Origin: JANQJA01 sp047947185
Lineage (GTDB): Bacteria; Pseudomonadota; Gammaproteobacteria; Pseudomonadales; Azotimanducaceae
Direction: 5' to 3'
NCBI GenBank assembly: GCA_047947185.1
Contig: CP170502.1
Location: 5,208,001-5,272,000, forward strand
DNA length: 64,000 nt
In this document: in pieces, positions 17,585 to 26,099 of the stretch
How positions within the stretch are numbered: position 1 is the stretch's first letter
How the letters are laid out: each line of letters opens with the position of its first letter
The notes under the pieces: generated by a model
What the model was told of the DNA's origin: nothing
Database searches by the model: none
The model's input: only the letters and a program-made list of their open reading frames with translations
Translations under genes and position numbers: made by a program

Positions 17585-18034
17585 TCAGGCCCTGGCCAGC
17601 TGATTAATGAATTCCGGCCACGCAAGGTGCTCCAAAGGATTCCAGAGATCCGCGATAAATGCATCAGCCTCCTGCCGACTCCAGTACCCCTGCTGAACTG
17701 ACCAGGCACCAACAAAAGCGCTCACACGGAAGTTCGCGGCGCAGTGCAGGTGTACTTTCTTCTCCCGGGCACTGTCCATGGCGGCCGAAAACGCCCGGAA
17801 GTCCGCCACGGATGGTGCGGAAAAATCGACCGGGATATAGACGTACTCGATACCCTGCCGCGTGACCAGGTCTGCCTCGCCAGGCACGGCGTAATCACTA
17901 TCATGCGGCAACAGATTGATGACAACCTCAATCCCCTGCTCGCGCAGCTGTTCGAGAACCTCGCGGGGCACAACCCCCGATGTGGTAATTCGCTCGTCAA
18001 TGCGACGGAAGTTATAACTCTGGTCAATCGACAT
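17585..18034 (-). CDS. Protein-tyrosine-phosphatase-like protein
   Basis: The ATG at 18034 (MSIDQSYNFRRID) gives 149 residues; the 12-codon extension upstream looks unnatural. The domain follows the dual-specificity phosphatase/DUF442-like fold: RIDERITTSGVV, INLLPHD and YIPVDFSAPSVADF lead to a P-loop region HLHCAANFRVSAFVGAW. A canonical tyrosine phosphatase has Cys, five residues, then Arg. Here only four residues separate Cys and Arg, and I recall HCAAN(Y/F)RVSA as usual for this bacterial subgroup. Catalysis is therefore uncertain. It is a single gene with no evident partner. Confidence 0.72.
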   Translation of the reverse strand: MSIDQSYNFRRIDERITTSGVVPREVLEQLREQGIEVVINLLPHDSDYAVPGEADLVTRQGIEYVYIPVDFSAPSVADFRAFSAAMDSAREKKVHLHCAANFRVSAFVGAWSVQQGYWSRQEADAFIADLWNPLEHLAWPEFINQLARA

Positions 18035-18156
18035 CACTGCTCCTGCACGCGCAAGCCGGCCAGAATCCAAAGTATCACCAAACCGGGAACAGGCAAAACC
18101 CGATACCAGTCATGGTCCGGCGAGGATCACTGGTGTTTTGGTGCAATACAAGGGCG

Positions 18157-19014
18157 TCAGTCATCACGCAGCAATTGTGCCAGGCCTTTGGCAAGTTCAG
18201 GATAACGATCCTGGCTGACATCATCCGCTCTCCTCGCCGGGAGGTCTGCGACATCGGTATGTGGAAGCAGATAGAACCTGCCTTCCCGGATGCCGTTCAG
18301 GGCGACTTCGGCTACTTCCTCCGGGGACAACCCCCGTTCCAGGGAACGATCATAGACACGGGCCAGACGTTCACCGAATTCATTGCTGCCACCGGCCCGC
18401 TCATACGTCGCCGGTCGATTCCTGTCGGCTTTCATCACTTTTGTAGTCACTGCACCCGGGCAAAGTACTGAAACACGTATCGGTTTTTCGAGAAACCCGA
18501 GCTCCTGGGCTAGTCCCTCGGTCAGCGCCAGTACGGCATGCTTGCTCGCGTGATAGACACTCACAAAAGCTCTTGAGGCAAACGCCGCTTCTGATGCCGT
18601 GTTGATAATGTGCGCCGGGTCTGTCTGTTCGAGCATCCGGGGAACAAACGAGCGAATGCCGTTTGCGACTCCCAGTACATTGACACTGAAGACCCAGCGC
18701 CAGTCACTGTCTTCCTGTTGCCATATGGGTGCCATGGGCCCCATCACGCCGGCATTGTTAAAGAGCAGATGCACATTCCCATACTGTTCGAAGACATTGG
18801 CTGCCATCTGTTCAACAGCCTCTGCGTCCGACACATCAAGCACCTGGATAGAAACCGTATTCTTCAGATCGGCTGCCACGCGTTCGAGCGCGTCACGTTC
18901 GACGTCGACCAGGACGACATTTGAACCCTCGCGATCCAGCGCGCGCGCCAGTGCCTCACCGATACCGGATGCCGCGCCGGTAATGACTGCTACCTTGTTA
19001 CTAAATGACTGCAT
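18157..19014 (-). CDS. Short-chain dehydrogenase/reductase
   Basis: Starting at the ATG at 19014 (MQSFSNKVAVITG), the protein is 285 residues. It is a classical SDR: nucleotide-binding TGAASGIGEA, the NNAG motif, catalytic Ser in TASEAAF and the YxxxK pair in YHASKHAVL. The Asp-Val after the second strand (VVLVDVERD) suggests NAD(H) preference. It lies divergently beside the FAH-family gene at the edge of the aromatic degradation cluster, so it could be a cis-dihydrodiol or alcohol dehydrogenase of that pathway. Its exact substrate is not readable. Confidence 0.82.
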   Translation of the reverse strand: MQSFSNKVAVITGAASGIGEALARALDREGSNVVLVDVERDALERVAADLKNTVSIQVLDVSDAEAVEQMAANVFEQYGNVHLLFNNAGVMGPMAPIWQQEDSDWRWVFSVNVLGVANGIRSFVPRMLEQTDPAHIINTASEAAFASRAFVSVYHASKHAVLALTEGLAQELGFLEKPIRVSVLCPGAVTTKVMKADRNRPATYERAGGSNEFGERLARVYDRSLERGLSPEEVAEVALNGIREGRFYLLPHTDVADLPARRADDVSQDRYPELAKGLAQLLRDD

Positions 19015-19108
19015 GTGTTTCTCCGCCTGGCGTTGCTGTTTTGTGTGGTGACACAGGTACAAATGTCTGTTTCACTTCAGACTACCTTTGCAATCCTGGG
19101 GATTCCAT

Positions 19109-20026
19109 ATGAAGCTGGTGTATTTTGATGAATTCAGGCTGGGAGCGTTGCGCGACGAATCAATTGTGGTGGACGTCAGTGAGGTGGTCGCCGGCATACC
19201 TCACGCCGGCCCCCATGACCTGATAATTGGCCTCATCAGCGATTTCGAATCGTACCGGCCCGCACTGGAGCAGGCGATTGCCGACGGGGAAGGCATCGAC
19301 ATTGCTACGGTCAGGCTGCGTCCACCGCTGCCACGCCCTGGCTGTATCGACTGCATGGCAGTCAACTACATGGAAGACGGCACCCGGTCCGAGCCGGCAC
19401 CAATCAATGCGTTTCACAAGTCTCCCACATGCGTTATTGGCGACGGCGATACCATGATTCTGCCCGACATGCCCGCAACCATCTTTGAGGGGGAGGCGGA
19501 ACTGGCAGTCGTGATTGGCAGCGTTGCCGATAAGGTGTCACGCGAGACGGCACTTGATCATATCTTCGGCTACATCAACTTCATCGACGGCTCCGCTCGC
19601 GGCGTACCACCGTTTTACCAGATGAAGTCCCGCGCAACCTTCGCGCCAATTGGCCCCTGGCTTGTCACGCGTGATGAGATCAAAGATCCGCAGAATCTTT
19701 CAGTTCGATTGTGGAACAACGGCGAGATCAAACAATCGTTCAACACCAGCGACATGGCGCACGACATTGCCCGCTGCATCGAGTGGGTGAGTTCGATCCA
19801 CACCCTGATGCCCGGCGACATCCTGGCGACGGGCACCAATCACCAGGGTCTGCATGCGTTCCAGGACGGCGATAAGATTGAACTTGAAGTCGAGGGCCTC
19901 GGTCGCCTCCACGTCAAGGTGCGCGACGAGCTGAAACGTACCTGGCCCCGGCATACGCGCAAGGAGCACCATGAGCAGGGCCTGAAGGGTGTCCCCGGGC
20001 AAACTGGCGGCAAATACACGGAATAG
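19109..20026 (+). CDS. Fumarylacetoacetate hydrolase family protein
   Basis: Starting at ATG 19109 (MKLVYFDEFRLG), the protein has 305 residues. The FAH-family metal site is visible: EGEAELAVVIG (ExE) around residue 133, with DG in FIDGSARG further on. MPGDILATGTNHQG matches the C-terminal signature of 2-hydroxyhepta-2,4-diene-1,7-dioate isomerase or acylpyruvase relatives. Members act on meta-cleavage products, so this gene fits a lower step of the neighbouring aromatic pathway. It is transcribed divergently from the SDR gene and convergently with the dioxygenase subunit genes. Confidence 0.82.
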   Translation: MKLVYFDEFRLGALRDESIVVDVSEVVAGIPHAGPHDLIIGLISDFESYRPALEQAIADGEGIDIATVRLRPPLPRPGCIDCMAVNYMEDGTRSEPAPINAFHKSPTCVIGDGDTMILPDMPATIFEGEAELAVVIGSVADKVSRETALDHIFGYINFIDGSARGVPPFYQMKSRATFAPIGPWLVTRDEIKDPQNLSVRLWNNGEIKQSFNTSDMAHDIARCIEWVSSIHTLMPGDILATGTNHQGLHAFQDGDKIELEVEGLGRLHVKVRDELKRTWPRHTRKEHHEQGLKGVPGQTGGKYTE

Positions 20027-20060
20027 CGATCAATCGAAGCGACGCGGAAGGGGCCGCCAG

Positions 20061-20600
20061 CTAGAACAGGATGCTGAGATTCTGGGAATTGATCGTCACG
20101 AAGTCAGGAATGATGTGGCGTCGCACAATCAGCCAGTCACCCTCGCCGTTTGGTCGCAGCAGGTCTTCGCGGGCGCCGGTGAAGACATCCTCGTCGGAAT
20201 CAAGCCCTTCGTTGCGGGATCGAAAGAGCAGGAAGCTGGACCGCACCAGCAGTTCGCCTTCGGCCCCGGCGGGCTCAACCTCGACGTTGCCGACAAGGTG
20301 CCGCGTGCGTGAAGGAGGATCCTCGGCCCATGCCATCCCGGTGTAAAGTCGGCGCACGCGTCGGGTCAGGGACGTTTTGTCATCATCAAAAAAACCCAGG
20401 CCATGTTCGTCCTCGACTTCATCGTCGACAAGCCATTCCTCTGCTGGGCCGGACCTGAGTCGATTGCGTCGCGTCGGCATCCAATAGCGACAATCATCGG
20501 CAAACAATTCGATCCATTCTTTGAAGCGCCTGGCGTCGAGCAGTCGGGCTTCGCGATACAGGAACTGCTCAACGGCGTGCTGGGTATTAACGTCTATCAT
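20061..20600 (-). CDS. Ring-hydroxylating dioxygenase, beta subunit
   Basis: A 179-residue protein of the SnoaL-like beta-subunit family: EQFLYREARLLDARRFKEW near the start, then LFADDCRYWMPTRRN and SSFLLFRSRNEG. The start is placed at ATG 20600, which shares one base with the alpha-subunit stop (TGATG), so the two are translated by re-initiation. A GTG one codon earlier is less likely. The beta subunit is structural in alpha3beta3 Rieske oxygenases such as biphenyl or naphthalene dioxygenase. No ferredoxin or reductase gene lies nearby. Confidence 0.88.
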   Translation of the reverse strand: MIDVNTQHAVEQFLYREARLLDARRFKEWIELFADDCRYWMPTRRNRLRSGPAEEWLVDDEVEDEHGLGFFDDDKTSLTRRVRRLYTGMAWAEDPPSRTRHLVGNVEVEPAGAEGELLVRSSFLLFRSRNEGLDSDEDVFTGAREDLLRPNGEGDWLIVRRHIIPDFVTINSQNLSILF

Positions 20601-21880
20601 CACCGGGCATTTCCAACCAGGCGTATGGGCTTACCATCGTCACGCATCATTTCCATGCGCCAGCGCCGGTAAAAGCCGCGCTGTACGACCTCGGAATTGC
20701 CGCGTCCGATAACGCCGGGCATGTCGTCTTCGGCCCATTCATGTCCAATACCCATGTGATAGTTGTAGGTAAGTGAGCCACTCACCGCGCCGACCCCGCC
20801 CTGCGCACAGCCAGTCCAGTTCTCGCCGTCGTCCTGCTCCAGCAATCCACTCGGCCCAAACCCGACCGTGTAGGCACGTTTCATTGCATCCTTCACTGCC
20901 TGCGGCGCCTCGGCGTCGACGAGGCAATAGGACCAGACCTCAATATGCTCGGGGCCACGGGGATGATACTGGCGAATCGTAAAGCTGCCCGGGATCCAGC
21001 CCAGGTTGGGGAAGACGTTGCCGGCAATGAAACGCATGGTGCGACGGCGCTCTCCGAGCCGCTTGCGCACTTCGTCCTCGATCTCGCGCCGGTATTCACC
21101 GATGATCCCGGCTGTTCCAGCCTCGGGCGGCTCCTGCTCTTCCATCATGACCAGCGTGTGGCCCGGTTCCGCACACACCTGTTTACGCAGTTCGTCACCC
21201 TCAAACTGGTTCGGGTTCTCATTAAGTCGTGCCATCGACCCATGCGACACAGGGACGTGATACCAGTCGCCGGCATTGTTGTCGCAGGACAGTTTCCAGT
21301 TCGTTTTCATCACCCACTTATGAATACCGGGAACAAGTTCGGTACCCCCTGCGCGTCGATCCAGGACCAGGTCCAGGTAAAAGCGCATATCTCCCAGGTA
21401 GTTCTCCAGCGACATGGCGTGTTCGTCGAAGCTGCCGAAGATGAGTCCCTTGTAGGTCTCAAGCCGGGGTACGGGAATCAGCGGGAACTGCGACTTGTCG
21501 AGATCATCGTAGTAACTGTTCTTCTCGCGCGGCACGCCAACCAGTCTGCCGGTGAGGTCATAGGTCCAGGCGTGATAGGGACACGAGAATCTCCTGGTGT
21601 TACCCCGATCGGCCCGGCACACGCGCATACCGCGATGACGACAGGTGTTGAGGAAAGCATGGATTCCGTCGTCCCCCCGGGTGACTATGACCGGGTCTTC
21701 ACCCATGTAGTTGGTCAGGAAGTCACCTGCTTTCGGGATCTGTGATACATGACCCAGGAACAACCAGCAGCGCTTGAAGATCCGTTCGAGTTCGAGCTGG
21801 TAGATCTCGGGATCGCGGAACGCCTTGCGATCGACCCAGGCCAGATTCTCGTCAGACAGTGCTTCGATGTCGGTAGCCAC
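20600..21880 (-). CDS. Rieske ring-hydroxylating dioxygenase, alpha subunit
   Basis: The catalytic subunit. The frame opens at 22021, but a GTG at 21880 with AGAGG 8 nt upstream gives a 426-residue protein of usual size. The Rieske cluster motif is CRHRGMRVC (C-x-H) followed by CPYHAW (CxxH) near residue 95. The mononuclear iron site is DNNAGDWYHVPVSH around residue 190. It would dihydroxylate an aromatic ring using electrons from a ferredoxin and reductase encoded elsewhere. It forms an operon with the beta subunit and is divergent from the extradiol dioxygenase gene, with 131 bp between them for a shared control region. The substrate is unknown. Confidence 0.9.
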   Translation of the reverse strand: MATDIEALSDENLAWVDRKAFRDPEIYQLELERIFKRCWLFLGHVSQIPKAGDFLTNYMGEDPVIVTRGDDGIHAFLNTCRHRGMRVCRADRGNTRRFSCPYHAWTYDLTGRLVGVPREKNSYYDDLDKSQFPLIPVPRLETYKGLIFGSFDEHAMSLENYLGDMRFYLDLVLDRRAGGTELVPGIHKWVMKTNWKLSCDNNAGDWYHVPVSHGSMARLNENPNQFEGDELRKQVCAEPGHTLVMMEEQEPPEAGTAGIIGEYRREIEDEVRKRLGERRRTMRFIAGNVFPNLGWIPGSFTIRQYHPRGPEHIEVWSYCLVDAEAPQAVKDAMKRAYTVGFGPSGLLEQDDGENWTGCAQGGVGAVSGSLTYNYHMGIGHEWAEDDMPGVIGRGNSEVVQRGFYRRWRMEMMRDDGKPIRLVGNAR

Positions 21881-22011
21881 ATCGTACCTCTGGATTCTGA
21901 AAGTGCCGATGGAGTATACGACGGCATCTCCGCCAATGGGAACGCCGAATGCTTCATTATTCCGCTTCGGAACGTTATTCTGTTGACTCGCTTTTTTTTG
22001 AGGGAAGGATG

Positions 22012-22971
22012 ATGGCGACAACCGGAGAGAACTTTGCCGTTGAGGGGTCGAAGGGGGTAGAGCGCCTCTGCTACGTTGGTGTTGGTGTGTCTGACCTTGC
22101 CGCCTGGGAAGATTTTGCGACCAACGTACTGGGCGTCGCCGTGTCCGAACGCGGCGAAGACGGTACCCTCTTCCTGCGACATGACAAGCATCACTATCGC
22201 GTTGCCGTACACCCTGATCCCAGCGATGACCTGATGTACATTGGCTGGCAGGTGGCTGACGACGATGCCCTTGATGCCATGCGTGCCCATCTCCAATCGT
22301 CCGACATTCCGTTTGAGGAAGGCAGCAGCGAACTGGCCGCCGCGCGCCGGGTTGCGGAAATCATCACCCTCACCGACCCCAGCGGGATCAGACTGGAGAT
22401 ATCCCATTCTCCACTCATCGACTATGCCAATCCGTTTGTTTCGCCCCGACCCATCGGCGGCTTTCTTACCGGTGACGGCGGGCTCGGCCACATGGTGATC
22501 AGTGTCGATGACTTCGACGAGTCGAAGCGCTTTTATCGCAAGGTGCTGGGAATGCGCGTTTCCGACTACATCGAAACCCAGCGCGGTGAACACAGGCTCC
22601 GTATCGTGTTTCTTCATTGCAACTCGCGCCATCACTCACTGGGGTTTGGCAGTGGCGTTGGGCGGGGTAAGCGCATGGGACACCTTATGCTGCAGGTCAA
22701 CAGCCTGGATGATGTCGGCTCGACCTACGATATCTGTCTGCAGCGCGGGATTACCAACACGACTATTGGCCGCCACCCGAATGACAAGATGATATCTTTT
22801 TACCTGCACACACCGTCCGGTTGGTTGTATGAATACGGCTACGGCGCACGGGAAGTGAGCGATGATGAACCGGTAGAGCGCTTCACGGTGATCAGTGAAT
22901 GGGGTCACCTGCGTGCCGATGGCGTGCGGTACGGTGGCGGCAAAACCAACCCACAGACACAGGAGAAGTAG
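22012..22971 (+). CDS. Extradiol ring-cleavage dioxygenase (BphC-like)
   Basis: A 319-residue two-domain vicinal oxygen chelate enzyme. AGGGAAGG just before tandem ATGs supports a start at 22012. The C-terminal domain holds the iron ligands expected for 2,3-dihydroxybiphenyl 1,2-dioxygenases: H in GLGHMVISV, H in MGHLMLQV and E in LYEYGYG near the end. CNSRHHSLGF contains the active-site His residues of the same family. It cleaves a catechol next to the hydroxyls, which follows from the dioxygenase and dehydrogenase steps encoded alongside. The next gene starts at the base after its stop. Confidence 0.88.
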   Translation: MATTGENFAVEGSKGVERLCYVGVGVSDLAAWEDFATNVLGVAVSERGEDGTLFLRHDKHHYRVAVHPDPSDDLMYIGWQVADDDALDAMRAHLQSSDIPFEEGSSELAAARRVAEIITLTDPSGIRLEISHSPLIDYANPFVSPRPIGGFLTGDGGLGHMVISVDDFDESKRFYRKVLGMRVSDYIETQRGEHRLRIVFLHCNSRHHSLGFGSGVGRGKRMGHLMLQVNSLDDVGSTYDICLQRGITNTTIGRHPNDKMISFYLHTPSGWLYEYGYGAREVSDDEPVERFTVISEWGHLRADGVRYGGGKTNPQTQEK

Positions 22972-23757
22972 ATGCTGACGTTGTGTGACAGTCCCATTTC
23001 GCCTTGTTGCATGAAGGTTCGCCTTGCGCTTGCGGAAAAAGGCCTCGACTATGAAACCCGGGCTATGAACCTCGGGGTCAAGGAGAACCTGGAGCCCGAA
23101 TACCTCGCGCTCAATCCGAAAGGTGTTGTACCAACACTGATCGATGATGGCATACCCATCATTGAGTCCACGCTGATCAACGAGTACCTGGATGATGCCT
23201 TCCCGGAACCGCCCTTGAAGCCGTCTGACCCCTATGCACGGGTGCAGATGCGACTGTGGACCAAGTTCCTGGATGAGGAATTGCACCCTGCCAACGGGGC
23301 AGTGATCTGGCCGATCCTGTCACTGTTCCGGCTGCGGCAGCAGGACCCCGATGAGGTTCGCGCTATGCTGGCAAAACATCCGGACCCGAAGCGGGTCCAT
23401 CGTCAATTGCAGATTTTTGACCAGGGATTGTCTGCACCAGTAGTAGGTGAGGGCATCAAGGTGTTCGCGCGTGCGGTGGAAAAGCTCGAAAGCGCACTGG
23501 CAGATTCGAAGTATCTTGCCGGAAGCACCTATTCGCTTGCCGACATTGCGCTTACGCCTTACGTCAACGAGGTGATGCACTTCGGTCTCGATGACTTGGC
23601 GAAGGACGCACCGCGTCTGCACGACTGGTTTGACAGAATCAGGGAACGATCTTCTTTCTCCGCGGCGATTACCGACAAGGTGCCGGAGCGTCAACTTGCC
23701 AGTATTGCCGAGCGTGGAAAGGAAGCCTTTGCGGAGATGTCGGCACACCTCGCCTGA
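22972..23757 (+). CDS. Glutathione S-transferase family protein
   Basis: A 261-residue GST. The N-terminal thioredoxin-like domain begins MLTLCDSPISPCCMKVRLAL, with the glutathione-contacting cis-Pro in GVVPTL and ES in IIESTLI. A helical C-terminal domain follows from about residue 90, with ADIALTPYV typical of the fold. It starts directly after the extradiol dioxygenase, with AGGAGAAG as ribosome-binding site. GSTs such as BphK occur inside other aromatic degradation operons, where they act on chlorinated or epoxide intermediates or isomerise maleyl compounds. Which applies here is unknown. Confidence 0.85.
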   Translation: MLTLCDSPISPCCMKVRLALAEKGLDYETRAMNLGVKENLEPEYLALNPKGVVPTLIDDGIPIIESTLINEYLDDAFPEPPLKPSDPYARVQMRLWTKFLDEELHPANGAVIWPILSLFRLRQQDPDEVRAMLAKHPDPKRVHRQLQIFDQGLSAPVVGEGIKVFARAVEKLESALADSKYLAGSTYSLADIALTPYVNEVMHFGLDDLAKDAPRLHDWFDRIRERSSFSAAITDKVPERQLASIAERGKEAFAEMSAHLA

Positions 23758-23812
23758 GTACTGACCCTGTCATTGCCAGGGTTCAGGAAAAGACAAACAG
23801 GGAGATAGCAGT

Positions 23813-24481
23813 ATGGGAGAGCAGATCAAACTGACCGCCAGCGACGGATTCGAACTGGATGCCTACGTCGCCAGACCTGACGGACAGGCCAAAGGTGCAG
23901 TGATTGTCATCCAGGAAATCTTTGGCGTGAACAAGCATATCCGAGAGGTGACCGATGGCTTCGCCGCGGATGGTTATGTGGCGATTGCGCCGGCGCTCTT
24001 CGATCGCCTGGAAAAAAACGTGGAACTGGATTACACCGCCGAGAACGTTCAGAAAGGTGCAGGCATGGCGCGTGGCAAGCTTGACTGGGAAGACTCGCTC
24101 AAGGACCTGCAGGCAGCAATCGACCACGCCGGCCAATATGGCAAGGTTGGCGCTGTCGGGTACTGCTTCGGCGGACTGATGGCCTGGCTGTGTGCCGGGC
24201 GTGCCGCGGCACTCAACTGTGCGGTCGGCTATTATGGCGGCGGTATTCAGAATGCACTTGATGTGGAACCGCAGATTCCCATCCTGCTCCACTTCGGCAA
24301 GCGGGATAACCACATTCCCATGGCGGACGTTGAAAAGATCATGGCTGCATATCCCGATGTGCCGGCGTACATTTACGAGGCAGACCACGGTTTCAACTGC
24401 GATCATCGACGCAGCTATGACGAACGGGCCGCAGCGCTTGCACGCGAACGAACACTCGAATTCTTCGCGACTTACCTTTAG
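23813..24481 (+). CDS. Dienelactone hydrolase family protein
   Basis: A 222-residue alpha/beta hydrolase with the nucleophile Cys characteristic of dienelactone hydrolase in GYCFGG, around residue 121. The upstream VIVIQEIFGVN matches the family, including the Glu that orients the Cys, and the catalytic His is in EADHGFNCD near the end. It would hydrolyse a lactone or ester intermediate in the aromatic pathway. It follows the GST gene by 55 bp. A small inverted repeat (ACCCTG/CAGGGT) lies in the gap without a T-run, so I do not call it a terminator. GGGAGAT gives the ribosome-binding site. Confidence 0.85.
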   Translation: MGEQIKLTASDGFELDAYVARPDGQAKGAVIVIQEIFGVNKHIREVTDGFAADGYVAIAPALFDRLEKNVELDYTAENVQKGAGMARGKLDWEDSLKDLQAAIDHAGQYGKVGAVGYCFGGLMAWLCAGRAAALNCAVGYYGGGIQNALDVEPQIPILLHFGKRDNHIPMADVEKIMAAYPDVPAYIYEADHGFNCDHRRSYDERAAALARERTLEFFATYL

Positions 24482-24589
24482 CCCGCACCTGCGCAGGGGT
24501 AATACACAGCGACCAGTACTGATGCCCACCACCATGAAACCGGATTCGGGCGCCGGGCGCGTCTGTCTATACCAGGAATAAACGCATTG

Positions 24590-25552
24590 CTATCGCTCCG
24601 CCAATACCAGCGCTCGAGTGGGGGCGGGGTAACCCTCAATCGTCAGAGCGGGATTGTCAGCAGCAAGAAAATCCGGCAGGGATTCAAATGTCATCCATTC
24701 AGTGGGTCGCTGTTCAGACGGCGTGGTGCGAGTGATATCAACCGTCCTGACCTGCCTGAAGCCAGCGCGCCTGAGCCAGTTCTCGAGCGCCAGGGCGCTG
24801 GGGATGAACCAGACGTTTGCCATCTTGGCGTAACGGTCCCGTGGCACCAGCACGGTGGTGGCATCACCCGCCACTACCAGGGTTTCCAGGACCAGTTCAC
24901 CCCCGGGGCGGAGAAACGATGACAATTCTGCCAGATGATCAATGGGGGCACGCCGATGGTATAGCACACCCAAGGAAAACACGGTATCAAAAGCGCCAAA
25001 TGCCGGCAGCTGCTCACCACGCAGCGGCAGTATGTGTGCTGGCAGCATCGGCACCAGTTTTTTTGCCGCGGCAAACTGGTAAAGGAACAGCCAGGTCGGG
25101 TCTACTCCCAGGGCAAGATTGGCACCTTCACCCAGCATACGCATCAGGTAATAGCCGTTGCCGCTGCCGACATCAAGCACCCGACGCCCGTTCAGGGGTG
25201 AAAGATGTGGTGCCAGTCGCGCCCACTTCTGGTCTGATCGCCATTCAGCATCAATGTCGACCCCGGCGATATGCCAGGGTCCCTTGCGCCAGGGGTTGAG
25301 CCCCCGAAGGAGCAAGCGGTTACGTTCAATTGCCGCGGCCTGCTGGCCATCCAGGCCAAGGCTGACACGTGGCTGATTCAGGCTGATGTGATCAGCGGGC
25401 AGGTCCGGCAGTGCGGCGATGAGGTTATCCCATTCGTCCGCTTTCCCATGGGTGGTGGTATGCCTTTCCAGCGCGCGCACGAGCGCGTCCATAATGGCCG
25501 GGGACTGGTGACCGGCAAGTGCCGCCAGGCACTCATCAAACCTGAGGGGCAT
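24590..25552 (-). CDS. cmoB: tRNA U34 carboxymethyltransferase CmoB
   Basis: A 320-residue protein of usual CmoB length. ATG 25552 with AAAGGA upstream is preferred over a GTG six codons earlier. The methyltransferase motif I is VLDVGSGNGYYLMRML. Distinctive CmoB stretches include LRGLNPWRKGPWHIAGVDIDAEWRSD and VFSLGVLYHRR. It transfers a carboxymethyl group from carboxy-S-adenosylmethionine to 5-hydroxyuridine 34 of certain tRNAs. The carboxy-SAM is made by CmoA, encoded upstream on the same strand. It overlaps the end of the intervening membrane-protein gene by 17 bp. Confidence 0.92.
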   Translation of the reverse strand: MPLRFDECLAALAGHQSPAIMDALVRALERHTTTHGKADEWDNLIAALPDLPADHISLNQPRVSLGLDGQQAAAIERNRLLLRGLNPWRKGPWHIAGVDIDAEWRSDQKWARLAPHLSPLNGRRVLDVGSGNGYYLMRMLGEGANLALGVDPTWLFLYQFAAAKKLVPMLPAHILPLRGEQLPAFGAFDTVFSLGVLYHRRAPIDHLAELSSFLRPGGELVLETLVVAGDATTVLVPRDRYAKMANVWFIPSALALENWLRRAGFRQVRTVDITRTTPSEQRPTEWMTFESLPDFLAADNPALTIEGYPAPTRALVLAER

Positions 25553-26093
25553 CCGGTTCCTTTGGCTCACTGACCCTGACGTGCTCTACCAGCATGTCAT
25601 AAGCGGCAAACGAGCGGATGACCAGCCGCTCCAGCCATACCTGGGCCAGCAGGTAGTTGAGGCGGTAGAGGGTCAATGACACGGTAAACAGGGTAAGGGG
25701 AATACCATATTCGCGTGGAATAATGCTGGCAAGCGACATGCCCAGAATTAATGCCACGGCGTCATGAATCCAGCTGCCGCGGTCGCCGGCCAGTCCGGCA
25801 ACAATGACCCAGAAGGCACCCGCGAGCGGTATGCCAATGGCTGCCCCCCAGCCAAACAACACCAGTATAGCCGCAAGGGTTGCCAGCATCAGCGCAACCG
25901 GCACCAGGATGCCACCATAAATGATCAGCTTCCGGAGCCTGATGGATTCGCCAAGCGTGCCCCGGACCGACGCATTGCTGACGTGGGTGAAGAACTGCCG
26001 CGATACAGCCTTGGGAATGCTGATGCTCGATTGACCCGCGGCAATTTGCTCGCGCAGGGCAGCATGTTCCGGTTCTGTGAGGTATTTTGTCAT
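25536..26093 (-). CDS. Unknown membrane protein between cmoA and cmoB
   Basis: A 185-residue protein. Residues 1-50 are hydrophilic (KYLTEPEHAALREQIAAGQSS), followed by about four hydrophobic segments (GGILVPVALMLATLAAILVLFGW, then GIPLAGAFWVIVAGLAG, AVALILGMSLASII and GIPLTLFTVSLTLYRL) and a charged tail. I recognise no family. It starts 6 bp after cmoA and overlaps cmoB, so all three are co-transcribed. CmoA and CmoB are soluble, so a membrane protein wedged between them is unexpected and may be unrelated in function. Confidence 0.75.
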   Translation of the reverse strand: MTKYLTEPEHAALREQIAAGQSSISIPKAVSRQFFTHVSNASVRGTLGESIRLRKLIIYGGILVPVALMLATLAAILVLFGWGAAIGIPLAGAFWVIVAGLAGDRGSWIHDAVALILGMSLASIIPREYGIPLTLFTVSLTLYRLNYLLAQVWLERLVIRSFAAYDMLVEHVRVSEPKEPDAPQV

Positions 26094-26099
26094 GACAAT

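Noticed and set aside
21715..22635. A 306-residue minus-strand frame spanning the dioxygenase start and the extradiol gene
   Set aside because: It crosses the divergent control region and runs antisense to the well-supported extradiol dioxygenase.
23758..23812. Terminator between the GST and dienelactone hydrolase genes
   Set aside because: The ACCCTG/CAGGGT hairpin has no T-run and a ribosome-binding site follows at once.
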